A stretch of DNA of 36,844 nt, from NCBI GenBank assembly GCA_022578965.1, contig MU400816.1, positions 1 to 36,844 on the forward strand, written 5' to 3'. Each line of letters starts with the position of its first letter. The stretch's first letter is position 1. A program made the position numbers and the translations under genes. This DNA comes from Xylaria sp. FL1777. Its lineage: Eukaryota > Ascomycota > Sordariomycetes > Xylariales > Xylariaceae. Under the pieces are notes generated by a model that made no database searches, was not told the origin of the DNA, and was given only the letters and a program-made list of their open reading frames with translations. Shown here piece after piece: positions 11,420-21,600 of the stretch.

Positions 11420-12330
11420 GCAATAATAAAGCAGTACTATTTAAGCAAAATAAAAAAGTACTAATTAAAGTTAAAAAATAAGCTAATAACTTTAAAAATA
11501 AAACATTAGCTAATATTATTAAAGCAGTAAATATAGCGTTTATAAGTAATAATATAATTGCTGCTAAAAAACTATATAGCAAAAATATAATAATTACTTT
11601 TAAAAAAGCAGTGCTTTAAAAAGCTAAAAAAAAAAGTAAATTATAAAAGCTTTTAAAAAAAAGTTAAAAATATAATAAAAAGAAGTAGCGCTAATAATAA
11701 AAAACGTTTTAGCAAAATAAATTAAAGCAATATATTTAAATAAAAACTTATTATAGCTATTATATAGTAAACATTCTAAAGTTATAAAGTGCAAAAAAAT
11801 ACTATTTAAAAATATAAAAGCTAGATTTACGTTAATATTATTATATATAAGCAGTATTATAGCAGCTAAAATAATATATAAAAATAGCTTTTTATAAAAA
11901 GTTTAGCTATTTAATTATAAACTTTTTGCTATAAAGCTTAAAATTATATAATGCTTTAATTGCTATAAATATAGTTATATAATTAAATATTGCTATAAAA
12001 ACCTAAAGTATAGCTATTGTTTAGCTTTAAAGCACTAAAAAAATAAAAAAAGCTGCTTAATAAAAACGTAAAAAGCAAAGCAAAAATATATAAACTGCAA
12101 AAAAACATATGTAGTATAAAATAAAGCTTGCTAAAAGGAAATTAAACAAAGAAATAAAGTAAAAGCAGCATATATATTATAACTTAAAAGCTTTTAAAAT
12201 GCTAAAAAAGCAGCAATAATAAGCAAAAAAATAAATAAAAGTAGTTTAAAAATGCTAATAATATTAATATTTATAAAGCTAAATAAAAAAAAGTTATTAG
12301 TAAAAAAACAGCAAACTAGTAGTACAAACA
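11420..12330 (+). pseudogene. LINE D ORF1 (gag-like, zinc-knuckle protein) remnant
   Basis: In fungal LINEs ORF1 encodes an RNA-binding protein that packages element RNA. The N-terminal part (about 11430-11640) reads as a charged, coiled-coil-like segment followed by an AxxIAFIS...IIAAKKL block. A first zinc knuckle is at 11952-11993: CFNCYKYSYIIKYC fits CX2CX4HX4C with the His changed to Tyr (CAT to TAT). A second Cys-rich unit is near 12087-12125, with Cys retained at 12096-12098 and its His also read as Tyr. A basic segment follows. The frame at the N-terminal block differs from that of the knuckles, so at least one indel lies near 11.65 kb. Several Gln/Trp codons are now stops. Start and end are estimates. 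Confidence 0.82.
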
Positions 12331-12339
12331 AAAACTTAT

Positions 12340-12918
12340 TTTTATTAACTTAATAATATATAATATTGCTTTTTAAAATATTGCAAGATTTAAAAGTAAT
12401 ATAGTATATATGTTATAAAACAATAGCTTTAATTATATAGCAGTTTAAAAGCTAATAATTAATAAACATAGCAATATATATTGCTTTAATAGTAATAGCT
12501 ATTAAATTGTTTAGTTAAAAAGTAAAACTGTATTATATATAAACAAAAAAATTACAATAAAAATGTTAGCAAAAAACGCTAATAAAAACTAAGCAAAAGT
12601 GATTATAAGCAGTAATAACTTAATAGTGTTTTTATAATTAATATATTTGTTAAATTAAAAAAAAACAGTTTAGCGCAGTTTAATTTAAAAAATATATAAA
12701 GTAAGCAAGCTAAAAAAACGCTATATATTTATAAGTAATTTTAACCTTTATTACTTATTATAAAACTTAAAAGGCAAAAAAAGCTAAAAAGCAAATAAAC
12801 TGCTTAAGTTTACTGCATAATAAAATTTTATGCTAGCTATTCTTTAAAAAGAAATAACTAAAATAAAGCATAAATAAAAAAGCTTAATAATAAACCTAGT
12901 ATAAATATTTAGTAATTT
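12340..12918 (+). pseudogene. LINE D ORF2 endonuclease domain, part 1
   Basis: A single plus-strand frame (codons starting at 12341, 12344 and so on), interrupted only by RIP-type stops, matches the endonuclease/exonuclease/phosphatase domain that nicks target DNA in LINEs. An N-IAF-NIARFKSN start is followed by an AV-KLIINKHS block and then the diagnostic motif at 12734-12760, reading SNFNLYYL for GDFNLHHPxW. The metal-binding Asp is Asn through GAT to AAT. The frame ends in the AATTT where Copia B is inserted, and continues in the same frame at 35621. The N-terminal boundary with ORF1 is approximate. Confidence 0.85.
12914..12918. repeat. Target-site duplication AATTT, left flank of Copia B
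   Basis: A 5-bp direct repeat matching 35616-35620 across a 22.7-kb interval. Removing B and one copy restores the LINE D reading frame exactly, which makes a chance match unlikely. Confidence 0.88.
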
Positions 12919-13205
12919 TGTTAAATAGGCTTTATATAATTGTACGTTTAACACATATATGCTAAAACAAAGTATAATAATCTTTATATTATAAGCTGTT
13001 TATATTTTATATATTTAAAAGAAAAAAAAGTTCGTATAAAGCAAAGGTTCTCTTTTATGTGTAAAAACTTTACTAGCGTATAAGCTAAGCTAACACCAAG
13101 ATTACTTTAGTTTATGCAATAGCTTTTACACGAAGTGATCTTTGTGCAAAACTTATTATATGTACTATACATAAAAGTTATAACTAATAACTAGTTATTT
13201 TAACA
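12919..13205 (-). repeat. Copia B LTR, left (3' LTR in sense), uninterrupted
   Basis: 287 bp running TGTTAAATA to TATTTTAACA, with near-perfect inverted termini (TGTTAAA). It retains noticeably more C and G (for example 13020-13160) than its partner. It lacks the A2 insertion, so it serves as the empty-site reference for A2: around 12980 it reads AGTATAATAATCTTTATA, where the partner is split by A2. Confidence 0.92.
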
Positions 13206-13222
13206 TTAGCTACTTTTTTTTT
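13206..13222 (-). promoter_or_regulatory. Candidate polypurine tract of Copia B
   Basis: On the minus strand an A-run of nine (complement of T at 13214-13222) followed by GTAGCTAA abuts the 3' LTR, where plus-strand DNA priming occurs in LTR elements. It is weaker than the family A tract, because only the A-run is purely purine. Confidence 0.45.
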
Positions 13223-14630
13223 AGTTGCAATTTTTTTTGTACAATGCTATTTAAAAGAAATAAAAAAAAATAGTCCTGTGGAAAATTAAATATTTAGTAT
13301 TTTAATCCTTACAAAAAAAGGGTTGCTTATATGTTTGCTTTGTTTGAACTTTATAATTATATAAAGCCTAAGTTTAAAAGTAGTTGCCTTTTAAGTAAAG
13401 CACTTAAACCTTTGTATAGTTTAATTATTATTAGTATAATTAAAGTCTTTTGTTTTTATTGTTATATAGCTAACTAACGTTAATTAATAGTATAAAATAA
13501 AGTATTAGCAGTAAACAATTTACACTAAAGTTAGTTAAAGGTTTTTTTTTTGTATAGTAGCAAGTTTAGTAATATATTAAAGTATAAAAGCTAGGCTTCG
13601 TTTATAAAAAAAGCCCAAATTTTGTAGTGCCCTTTGTTGCTTTTATATCTTTAGACTTTTTACTTTGTATAGCTGCTTATTTTACTATTAGCTGCTTTAT
13701 ATACATATATATATACTTATAATAGCTTTATATTTAATTATTTTTATATATATATTTATATATATACATATATATACTTATATAATAGTTATTTTATTAT
13801 AGTATAACATTAATAGTTGTTAGCTTTACATTATAAGCTAAAACAGTGGTTATAACGTTATATAACTATTAACTAGTAATTTTAGCAATTAATTGTTTTT
13901 TTAGTTACTATATATAAATATATATATTTGTTTTTTTTTTGTACGGCTTATTGTTTAAGTAGTTTACTAATAATTGTTTGTTATATAAAAAATAACAAGT
14001 TTTAAGTTGCATTAATGCCTTTAGTTAATATTAAGGTTTAAATTTTGTATAATACTTTAATTGCTTTTATTATAGCTTAAATAATTTATTATAAAGGCTA
14101 CTTTTATGCAGTACTTATTTAGTTACATAACATTATAGTTGCTTTATGTAGCTAAAATGCTTATATAAACTATAAAAGCTTTTTATTTTAAGGTTGCTAA
14201 TAAGTAGTAAAATTTTAAAGTAATGCATATATTATATATGTTTAGCAATTATATAGTGCTTATTATAATTATTATACTTAAATAAATAAAGAAAAGTTAA
14301 ATGTTATATAGTAGTTTAGTAAAAAAGGTAAAAAAAAATGTTAAGCATTTATATATAGCTTAAAAAATAGTTATACAAAAAGAAATATAAAATTTATAAT
14401 GTTTTATAGTTTTTAGTGTTTTTTTTAAAATTAAATATATTTGTTTGTTGCTTTTTTATTTATTATATAATTATTATAACGATTTTTATACGAAAGTATT
14501 TTTTTGACTTTTTTTTTTTAATTTGTTTATATAAAGGTTGTTTTTATTTTTTTTTTATAAATGCTTTTATTTATATAGTTAGCTAGTTTATAAATATTAA
14601 GGTTTTTAATGCTTAGTTTAGTGTTTTTTT
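13223..14630 (-). other. Copia B 3' region between RNase H and 3' LTR
   Basis: About 1.4 kb separates the end of the RNase H domain from the polypurine tract, more than many Copia elements have. No domain was recognised on either strand. It contains (TA)n stretches, including a near-duplicate TATATACATATATATATACTT-type block at about 13699-13724 and 13762-13787. It could be a long 3' UTR or a decayed extra ORF. Confidence 0.5.
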
Positions 14631-15420
14631 TATAAACATGTTAGCTGGATTATTTTTGCTATTAATTTATTGTACTTTAGAGATTTTTCTTTTTTTGTAT
14701 AACTTTTTAAGTAACATAATATTAATTATAAAGCGTTTTTTTTAGGTAATTTCTAGCTTTACTAAATAGTTATATAACAATTTTAAGTTTAAATATAATA
14801 CAGCAGAAATTAAAAGTATTTTTAGCATAGCTATAATTTTTTAAAGCATTATATAAAAAGCTATAGCGCTATTAAAGCTATTTATTATGCTATATAATTT
14901 ACTAGCTAATATACTTTATATTACTTGTTTATATTTGCTAAAGTTTTAATATATAATGTTTTTTTTAATTTTAAAAGCTAGGTTTTCTTTTGTATAATGT
15001 TTTATTACAAATATAATAATAAATTTAAGTTATAAAGTTATATTAATATTATTTGCAAATAAACTATCCGTAAAAATAAATAGTTTTGTATAGCTTAAGT
15101 TTAAAAGTATAAACGTTAATTTATAGTTATAATTATTTATTTGTTACTTAATTTTATAGTTTAAATTTTTAATATTTATTAGTGTTAAGTTAGTTATTTA
15201 AGCAATAATTATAAAGTTATATATAGCTTTTAGTTAGCAAATACTGCTTATATAAGTGCTATATACGTATTAAAAAACATATTGCTATGCAGTATTTTTT
15301 GTATAAAAGTTAATTAAGGCTAGTTAGTTTATTTAGCTTTTTTGCATAAGCGTTATATTTTTTTTATACGAAAAAATAACTTAACTACTATTAAATTTAA
15401 TAAAGTAATCTTGTTATAAA
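14630..15420 (-). pseudogene. Copia B RNase H region remnant
   Basis: Read on the minus strand this matches the RNase H end of fungal Ty1/Copia polyproteins. TYISSICQ at about 15192-15256 corresponds to the AYIASICQPEAxFD block. At about 15026-15104 a KLFIFTDSLFANN reading matches KLFVFVDGSFANN, and its catalytic Asp (codon complement 15066-15068) is retained. GNIIxxxxSKYKxVxxSxLAS-like residues follow near 14900-14990. NPANM at about 14636-14650 matches the terminal NPADxMTK block. Stops appear where Gln and Trp codons are expected. The order in sense (from high to low coordinates) fits Copia, where RNase H is last. Confidence 0.87.
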
Positions 15421-17512
15421 GTTTTCTTTAGCTTTACATAAAACTTTGCTTTATACAATTTATGTTCTTTTTTTGCTAAGAATTTAAGTGTAATAAAACT
15501 AAACATATTGTTTGTTTGCAAACTTATAATGCTAAATTTATACAAAAGTTTTAATATAAACAATAAACATAAGTTATACGTAAAGATTACTATACTAAGT
15601 TTTTTATAGTAATATTAGTAGTAAGTTTTAAATTAATATAGCTTTAATTTAGTTAAGCTATATAATAGTTATATAATTTATATAATTGTTTTTTTAGAAT
15701 ATTTTAAAACAAGTTTAAAAAGTAGTTATATAAAGATTTTTTATGCAAGCTTGTTTTTTAATTATATGTATGCTTACGTAATATTTTAAAGCTTGCTTAA
15801 AGCGTTAAAGTTTTAAATTAACAAAAAGCTTAAAGCTAATAATAGTTGTTAGCTTATTTGCTAAATTATTAATAATTAAGTTAGTATAGTTTTTTTTTTT
15901 ATATTATTATAGCTTTGCATAACTAATTTAGATTTTTTATATAGCTTAGTTGTTTTTTTTTTAATTTTTTATATAAAGCAAAACTTAAAAATTTAGGTGT
16001 TATTATGTTTGTTTAAATTATATTTTATAAACTAAAAAACATTTTGTATAATAAAGTTATTAATTTTTATAGCGTTTGATTTTTTAAATAAAGCGTTAAA
16101 AGTGCTAATAATGCTGTTTTTATGCAACTTTACTACTAAAGCATAGTTTTATTTCTTTTTTAAAGTTAAAAACAAATTACTAATGTTTTATATAAATGCT
16201 ATAAAAAAGTTTTTAGCCTTTTTAGGTTTTTTGCGTTTTTTTTGTATAGCTAGTTTTATAGCTAGTTTTATAGCAGTTATGTTTTTTTTTTTATTATTTG
16301 CTAAAGTATGTTTAATTATATAGTAGTATAGCTTAACTTATGTTTATTTAAAGCAAATTAAGCTGTTTATAAAGTTAATAATTATATTAAGTTCTTTAAT
16401 TAATTATATTTTGTATGGTTTTTTTTAGCTTTGCTTTTTATGCTATATAAAGATTTTATTGCATAAAAGTAAAAATAATACTTTATATAAAGCTAGCTTA
16501 TTACGTTTGTAAATTATACAGCTAATTTTGATTTTTGCTTGTTTTTTATAAAGCATTTTTATAGCTTTTTTAATTGTTTTAGCTCTTCGTATAATATTTA
16601 GCAAAAAAAAAAAGTCTTAATTAACCTTTAAATATGCCTTAAATATAAAAAGCATTAAAATTAAGCTATTAAGCTTTGTAATATTATTTAAAGCTTTAAT
16701 TACGATTTGCAAAATTAATTTATTTTTTGTATAATAACTTAGTTTAGCGTTTAGTATGTTATATATATAATAAAAAAGTTTATATGCTTTTTTTATTTTG
16801 TTAATAGCTTAGTAAGCTTTAATAAGCATTTTTTAGCATTTTATACTTATAATTTTAGTTTAGTTTTAAAATTTTTTAAATAAAAAGTTTATGCTAAAGT
16901 TATATATAATATAGTTTAAAAATTCTTAATATATATTAATTTAGCACTTACATAAAGCTTTTTAAGCGTTTTATATAAACATAAATTTTAAAAATATAGC
17001 TACTTAAAATAATATAGCTATATTAATTATATATAAAACCTACTTGTTGTTTATTTATATAATATTAATTATAACTTTATAATTAAAGTTATAGTTATTT
17101 TTAATTGTAAATTTAAAACAATAAAATGCTTAGTTATATAACTAATAATAATAGCAGAACTTTTAGATTTTTTTTAAAGCAAAACAATTAATATTATAGC
17201 TTATATAACTAAGCATATTATATAGTTTTTTTATACAAAAATATTTAAAGCGTTTATAAAGCTTTTAAAGTTTTATTTCTATAAAATATAAATTTGCTTT
17301 ATATAAGCTAATATTAAAAAACAAATGTTTTTATTTTTGTATAATAAAGATAGTTTTTTTGTTTTGTTATATAATAACGTTTTTTATATTATTAAAGTAT
17401 ACTTTTAAGCAGTTAGCATTCTTTAATAAAAATAAAAAAGAAGTAAAAATATTTAAAATATAGTATATAGTTATACTAAAAGCGTTTTTTATTTATATAA
17501 TGCTTATAGCAC
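15420..17512 (-). pseudogene. Copia B reverse transcriptase region, 3' part of split pol
   Basis: The minus strand carries the fungal Copia RT. The active-site block reads LQTNNM at 15504-15521 where QTDDT is the family form, so both catalytic aspartates are Asn (GAY to AAY). A downstream KAKFYVKLKKTL segment (about 15420-15460) matches the KAKFxxKPRxxL block that follows the active site in this family. Upstream RT motifs between 16 and 17.5 kb are too decayed for me to place. The frame is interrupted at 17513-17517 by A1 and must resume at 25224. Confidence 0.82.
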
Positions 17513-17517
17513 TTATA
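17513..17517. repeat. Target-site duplication TTATA, left of A1
   Basis: Identical to 25219-25223 immediately beyond the other end of A1. On its own a 5-bp AT match is weak, but it sits exactly at both LTR termini. Confidence 0.85.
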
Positions 17518-17522
17518 TATAA

Positions 17523-17554
17523 CAAACTTATTATATATTAATATAATAAGTTTG
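17523..17554. repeat. 32-bp palindrome at LTR terminus (A1 left)
   Basis: CAAACTTATTATAT forms 14-bp arms around a 4-nt centre. The same element is in all six family A LTRs at 5139-5170, 24730-24761, 28232-28263, 35350-35381 and 35926-35957, always 5 bp inside the sense 3' end of the LTR. The least-mutated arms read CAAACCTGTTATA, so the ancestral hairpin had 13 perfect pairs. Confidence 0.88.
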
Positions 17555-17800
17555 CCTTTAAGGTCTTGATTTGTAGGTAATAATAAAATCCTTAACGGTA
17601 GTTCATTAAAGAAGTTTTTAAGGTATTTTTACTACTATGTATTAATAAAAGTCTTAAAGGATTAAAAGTAATAAATATATTAGTGCTTAGTAGTTATAAA
17701 AAATTAATAGCTAAAGAATTAAAACTAAGTAAATAACTAAATATAAAAAGTATATAATTATATAAATAAAAAAAAAGTAAAAAAAGTAGTAACTTTTTTT

Positions 17801-17903
17801 AAATTACTGCAAGTTTAGTAAGCACTAAATTACTATAAGCTTAGTAAGCTTTAAATTATTATAAGCTTAGTAAGCTTTAAATTATTGTAAGCTTAATAAG
17901 CTA
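17801..17903. repeat. 26-bp tandem repeats within the family A LTR (A1 left copy)
   Basis: Four head-to-tail units start at 17801, 17827, 17853 and 17879, with consensus AAATTACT(G/A)TAAGCTTAGTA followed by AGCTTT. The units differ mainly by C/T and G/A. The other 494-bp LTRs also have four units; A0 has three (5417-5493). This is a length-variable minisatellite inside the LTR. Confidence 0.92.
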
Positions 17904-18011
17904 AGTAAATTATTACGTAACTTTAGCTTTAGCTAGCAAAAAAAAAAGTGCAAAGTATATATAAAAGCATTAAGCTGCTTTAAAAGCTACTTTTGTGCTA
18001 ATTTTGTAACA

Positions 18012-18026
18012 TTATTTCTTTTTTTC
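18012..18026 (-). promoter_or_regulatory. Polypurine tract of A1
   Basis: On the minus strand AGAAAAAAAGAAATAA directly abuts the 3' LTR (TGTTACA start), the position where the plus-strand primer is generated. The same tract is in A2 (34877-34892) and A3 (36415-36430). It fixed the orientation of family A before any protein motif was read. Confidence 0.8.
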
Positions 18027-18030
18027 TAGA

Positions 18031-18660
18031 ATTGTTGTTTTAATAATTTTCCGTAAATATTTTTTTTTCTTTTTTTTTTTATATGTTATAATATTAAAAC
18101 GCATTAAAAAAACTAACTGCTTATTTAAAACAAAGCAAAAACTTATTTTTGCTTTTTTTATTAATTTTATTAGCTATAAAATTATGCTTTGTTTTTGCTG
18201 CTTTAATTAATTATTAACGTACAAAATAACAAATAATATATTTTGTTGTTTTAAATGTGTATATATTAGTTGCTTTTGCAATAGATTAAAAGTTTTAATT
18301 AATTTAATTAATAATATAATTTTTAAATACTGTTGTTTTAAAAAAAAAAAAAAGCAAGCAAAACAATAGTTATTTTTAGTTTAAAAAAAATTAAAATAAG
18401 CTTAAAATAGCTTTAACTTTGTTTTAAGCAAGTTAGCTTAGCTTTATATATAAAAACGTTTTTTAAAAACAAAAGGTGTTAAAATAGTTTAGCAAAAGCT
18501 TTAGTTTTTAAATAAACTAAATAAAATAAAGCGCATTAAAAAAAAATAAAAAACGCTAGTAAAAAAGCAAAAATAACAAAAAAAGCAAGCTAAAGCAGCA
18601 CAAGCTGCTTTGTTTAAATTTAATTAGAATTTCTTAAGCGTTTTTTTTAAGGTTAACTTT
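18031..18660. other. A1 3' untranslated interval with opposing K/A-rich frame
   Basis: About 630 bp between the chromodomain and the polypurine tract. No sense-strand domain is visible. On the opposite (plus) strand at about 18550-18625 a K/Q/A-rich frame reads KKQAKAAQAALFKFN after stops are tolerated. The counterpart in A2 is about 34290-34365, minus strand. It may be a composition artefact of the 3' UTR. Confidence 0.45.
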
Positions 18661-21600
18661 TTTTTTTTGGTTTTAAGCAGTTAAAGTGTTAGCAGTAAAA
18701 CTAATTTATAATTACTTTAGCAGTTTTTAAGTATTTCTTAAGTTTTTAAGTATTATTAATATATAAGTATTTTTTTTATTTAATAAAATACTTTAAGTTA
18801 TTGTTATTTTAATAAAAATTTAATATATTTTTAACTTTATAAACGTTTTAATTTATTTTTATTTTTAGTTATATTTTAATAAGTATTTTAATAAGTGCTA
18901 ATTTTAGTAAAAAAATATAAAAAATAAAATAAATTTATATCTTTTTTAGTAATAATAGTTTATAATTAGTAAATAAAATAACTTCTTTAATTTTAAAAAA
19001 GCTAAGTTTTTTAAATTTTAATTTATTGCTTAGTTGTTTTGTTTTAATTTAAAAAATATTAATATTTGCATTTTATTTTTGTTGTAGCAAGTAAACTTTG
19101 TTTTTTTTTTTAAAAGTTAGTTCTTTAGTTTGTTTTTTGTTATAATATATTAATATTTATTGTTATAAAAATTAAAAGCGTAATTATAGTTTAAGTTATA
19201 ATGTTTTAATTTTTGTTATAATAGTTTTTGTTTAAAATACTATAGTTAAAATAGCAAGTACTTTTATTAATGTTTTTTTTTGTTTTTTAGTAATTATTTA
19301 CTATTTATAAATAGCTTTATGCAAAAATATATTTATGTTTTTGTTTATTAATATATTATATAAAATTTGTACTATTAATAATAGTTTTACTTAATTATTT
19401 TATTAATAGTTAATATAACTTTATAAATATTGTTTTAATATTTAGTTTAGTTTTTTTGTTTGTTTATTTGTTTATAAGTAATAAACAGTTAAAAACTTTA
19501 GTTTAATATTAATAAGTTTAAAAAAACTAGTTTTAAACTTAAAAGTAAACAATTTATTTTAGTTTAAAATAATCTTTTTTAATAACTTATGCTTATTTAA
19601 ATATTAGCATATAAAAGCGTATATAAGTTGTTTAACTATTATATTTTCTTTAAATAATAAAAAGTAAGCATACTTAATAAATTTATTAATAATAACTTAT
19701 ATTTTATTATATTATACTTTTATAATTAAATTAGTTAATAAAAGTAATATTATAATAAAATCTTAAGTAATAGTATGCTATGCTTGTTTAAATATTTATA
19801 TAAGTTATAACAGTTTATAAAGCTTATATTAAGCTGCTTTAGTTTTATTATAAATATTGCACTTTTTTATAATAAATTTAACTATGTTTTATAGGTTTAA
19901 AAAATTGTACTTTTTTTATAATTATTAAACTATTTTTATTGCTTTTTAATGTTTATATAATAAATATTCGTAAAATTTTTTAATAAACTTATTTTGTAAA
20001 AATTCTAGTAATTAAACCTTATATTTATATATTAGCTTGTTATTTTTTAATCTTTTGTATTTTTATAGTTATGCTAACTTTTTTAAGTTATAAACTTATT
20101 ATAGTTATATATTTGTAAAGTTTTTAAGTATAATTTTAACTTTTAAGCTTTTATTTCTTTAAAAATATAATACTTAAATGTTTTTTTTTAAAACTTTAAA
20201 TCTTTTTTAACTTTGTTAGCTTAATATGTTTGCTTAAATGTTTTTTTTTTTTTTAATGTAGCATATTTTAAAGTTAAATTTAAAAAAAAAACTATTTAAT
20301 TTTTATGTTGTTTAGTAATTTTTTGCGTAATTATAAATTTTGTTAAGTTTTAATAATTTAAATAAATTTTAATTAGCTTTATAGTTTTTATAAAAAACAG
20401 TTTTTATTTTTTAAGTGCTATAATAATTATAAGTAGTTTTTTGTTATATATAAAGTATTATAATGCTATATTTTGTAGTACTTTAAAGTAATAAGCTATT
20501 AAGTACTATTTTTTGTTATTTTTTAGTTGTTTTAAAACTTTTGTAATTATATTATTTAAAGTATTTATTTTTAGCTTTTTTTTTTTTTATAAATTAAGTA
20601 GTTTAACTACAAGGTTAAAAGTAACTTTTAGTTTTAGTTTTTTAAAAGTTTTTTAGGCTTTTTTTAAAATTAAAAAGGATTTTTTTTTATATTTTTTTTT
20701 TATATACTTTATAAAGTAAAATGTTATCTTTTTAAAGTTTTAAATTAATATTTAAACATAGTTTAAAAATTTTAATGCTTATTATATATTTATAATAATA
20801 ACTAAGTTAAATATTTTTTAGTTTTATATTATATTAATTTTTAACTATTAAATTTATATTTGTTTTAAAGTAATTATAAATCTTAAAAAGTTAATTTTTT
20901 ATGTATGCTATATATATTTTTTTGTGTTAAGTTGTAATTCTGCTTGTTTAAATGTTTTTAATACTTAAGTTACGTATTTTTTATGTTTTTTTAGTGTTTT
21001 AAAGTAAATTAAAATATTATTTAAGTAAATAAACATAAATTTGTTTAAAAACTTTTATAAAATTATTATTATTATGTATTAAAAGCTAGCTAATATGTTT
21101 TATAGTTTTTATAGCATAACTATATATTTATATAATTTATGTACTGTTTATATAGCAGTTTTTTATTTTTTTTTTTTAGCTATTTTAATAGCATAATATT
21201 TATTTAAAATATTAACTGCTATAAACTATTTTACTTAGTTAATATTTTTTTTTATAGTTATTAGTAAAATAAAAAAGTATTTATTTGTAATAATAATTAC
21301 GTTTAATAGTTAATAGTTAATTATTATTTATTATATTAGTTTTTTTTTTTTATTAATTAGTTGTTTTTTATTTTTTATTTTAAGTATTAGCACTATAAAA
21401 TATTTAGCAAATAACTAAAATTTTTTTAAAAATCTTTTTGCTAAATTTTTTTAAATATATTTCTATAAAGCGTTTATTTTATTTAAGCTTATATAATATA
21501 TTTAATAAAGCTTTAGTTAATATTTTTTCTTAATAAAAATGTAGTAATTTTATAAACTATGTTTAAAAAGTTCTTTTTTTTTTTTTTTTTTAAATAATTT

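Larger units (their letters stand above)
10832..12918 (+). mobile_element. Tad1-like LINE D, 5' segment
   Basis: A non-LTR retrotransposon on the plus strand with a leader (10832 to about 11.4 kb), ORF1 with CCHC zinc knuckles, and ORF2 starting with an apurinic-type endonuclease. The sequence stops at the AATTT at 12914-12918, where Copia B has inserted. It continues at 35621-35920, in frame, after which copy A3 interrupts it again. Its RT and 3' tail are outside the window. ORF1 motif order and the endonuclease motif are those of the Tad1/I-like group of fungal LINEs. Confidence 0.85.
17518..18011 (-). repeat. A1 LTR, left (3' LTR in sense)
   Basis: 494 bp. It contains the 32-bp palindrome (17523-17554) at one end and four 26-bp tandem units (17801-17903). 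A TATA-like run lies near 17957-17966. In sense it starts TGTTACAAAATTAGC and ends in a RIP-altered TGTAACA terminus (TATAACA on the plus strand). Confidence 0.94.

Noticed and set aside
11388..11582. 64-residue minus-strand Leu/Ala-rich ORF
   Set aside because: Antisense of LINE D ORF1, whose plus-strand frame matches a known motif order.
13697..13790. (TA)n stretches as a replication origin or centromere core
   Set aside because: Simple AT repeats are expected in this composition, and no consensus element is distinguishable.
16207..16290. Plus-strand FLAFLGFLRFF reading as a Gypsy FLGF motif in element B
   Set aside because: Upstream YxDD and spacing were missing, while the minus strand carries clear Copia RT and RNase H blocks; the plus-strand match is coincidental.
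17801..17903. Regular 26-bp repeats considered as a CRISPR array
   Set aside because: Units abut head to tail with no spacers and recur inside every LTR of family A.
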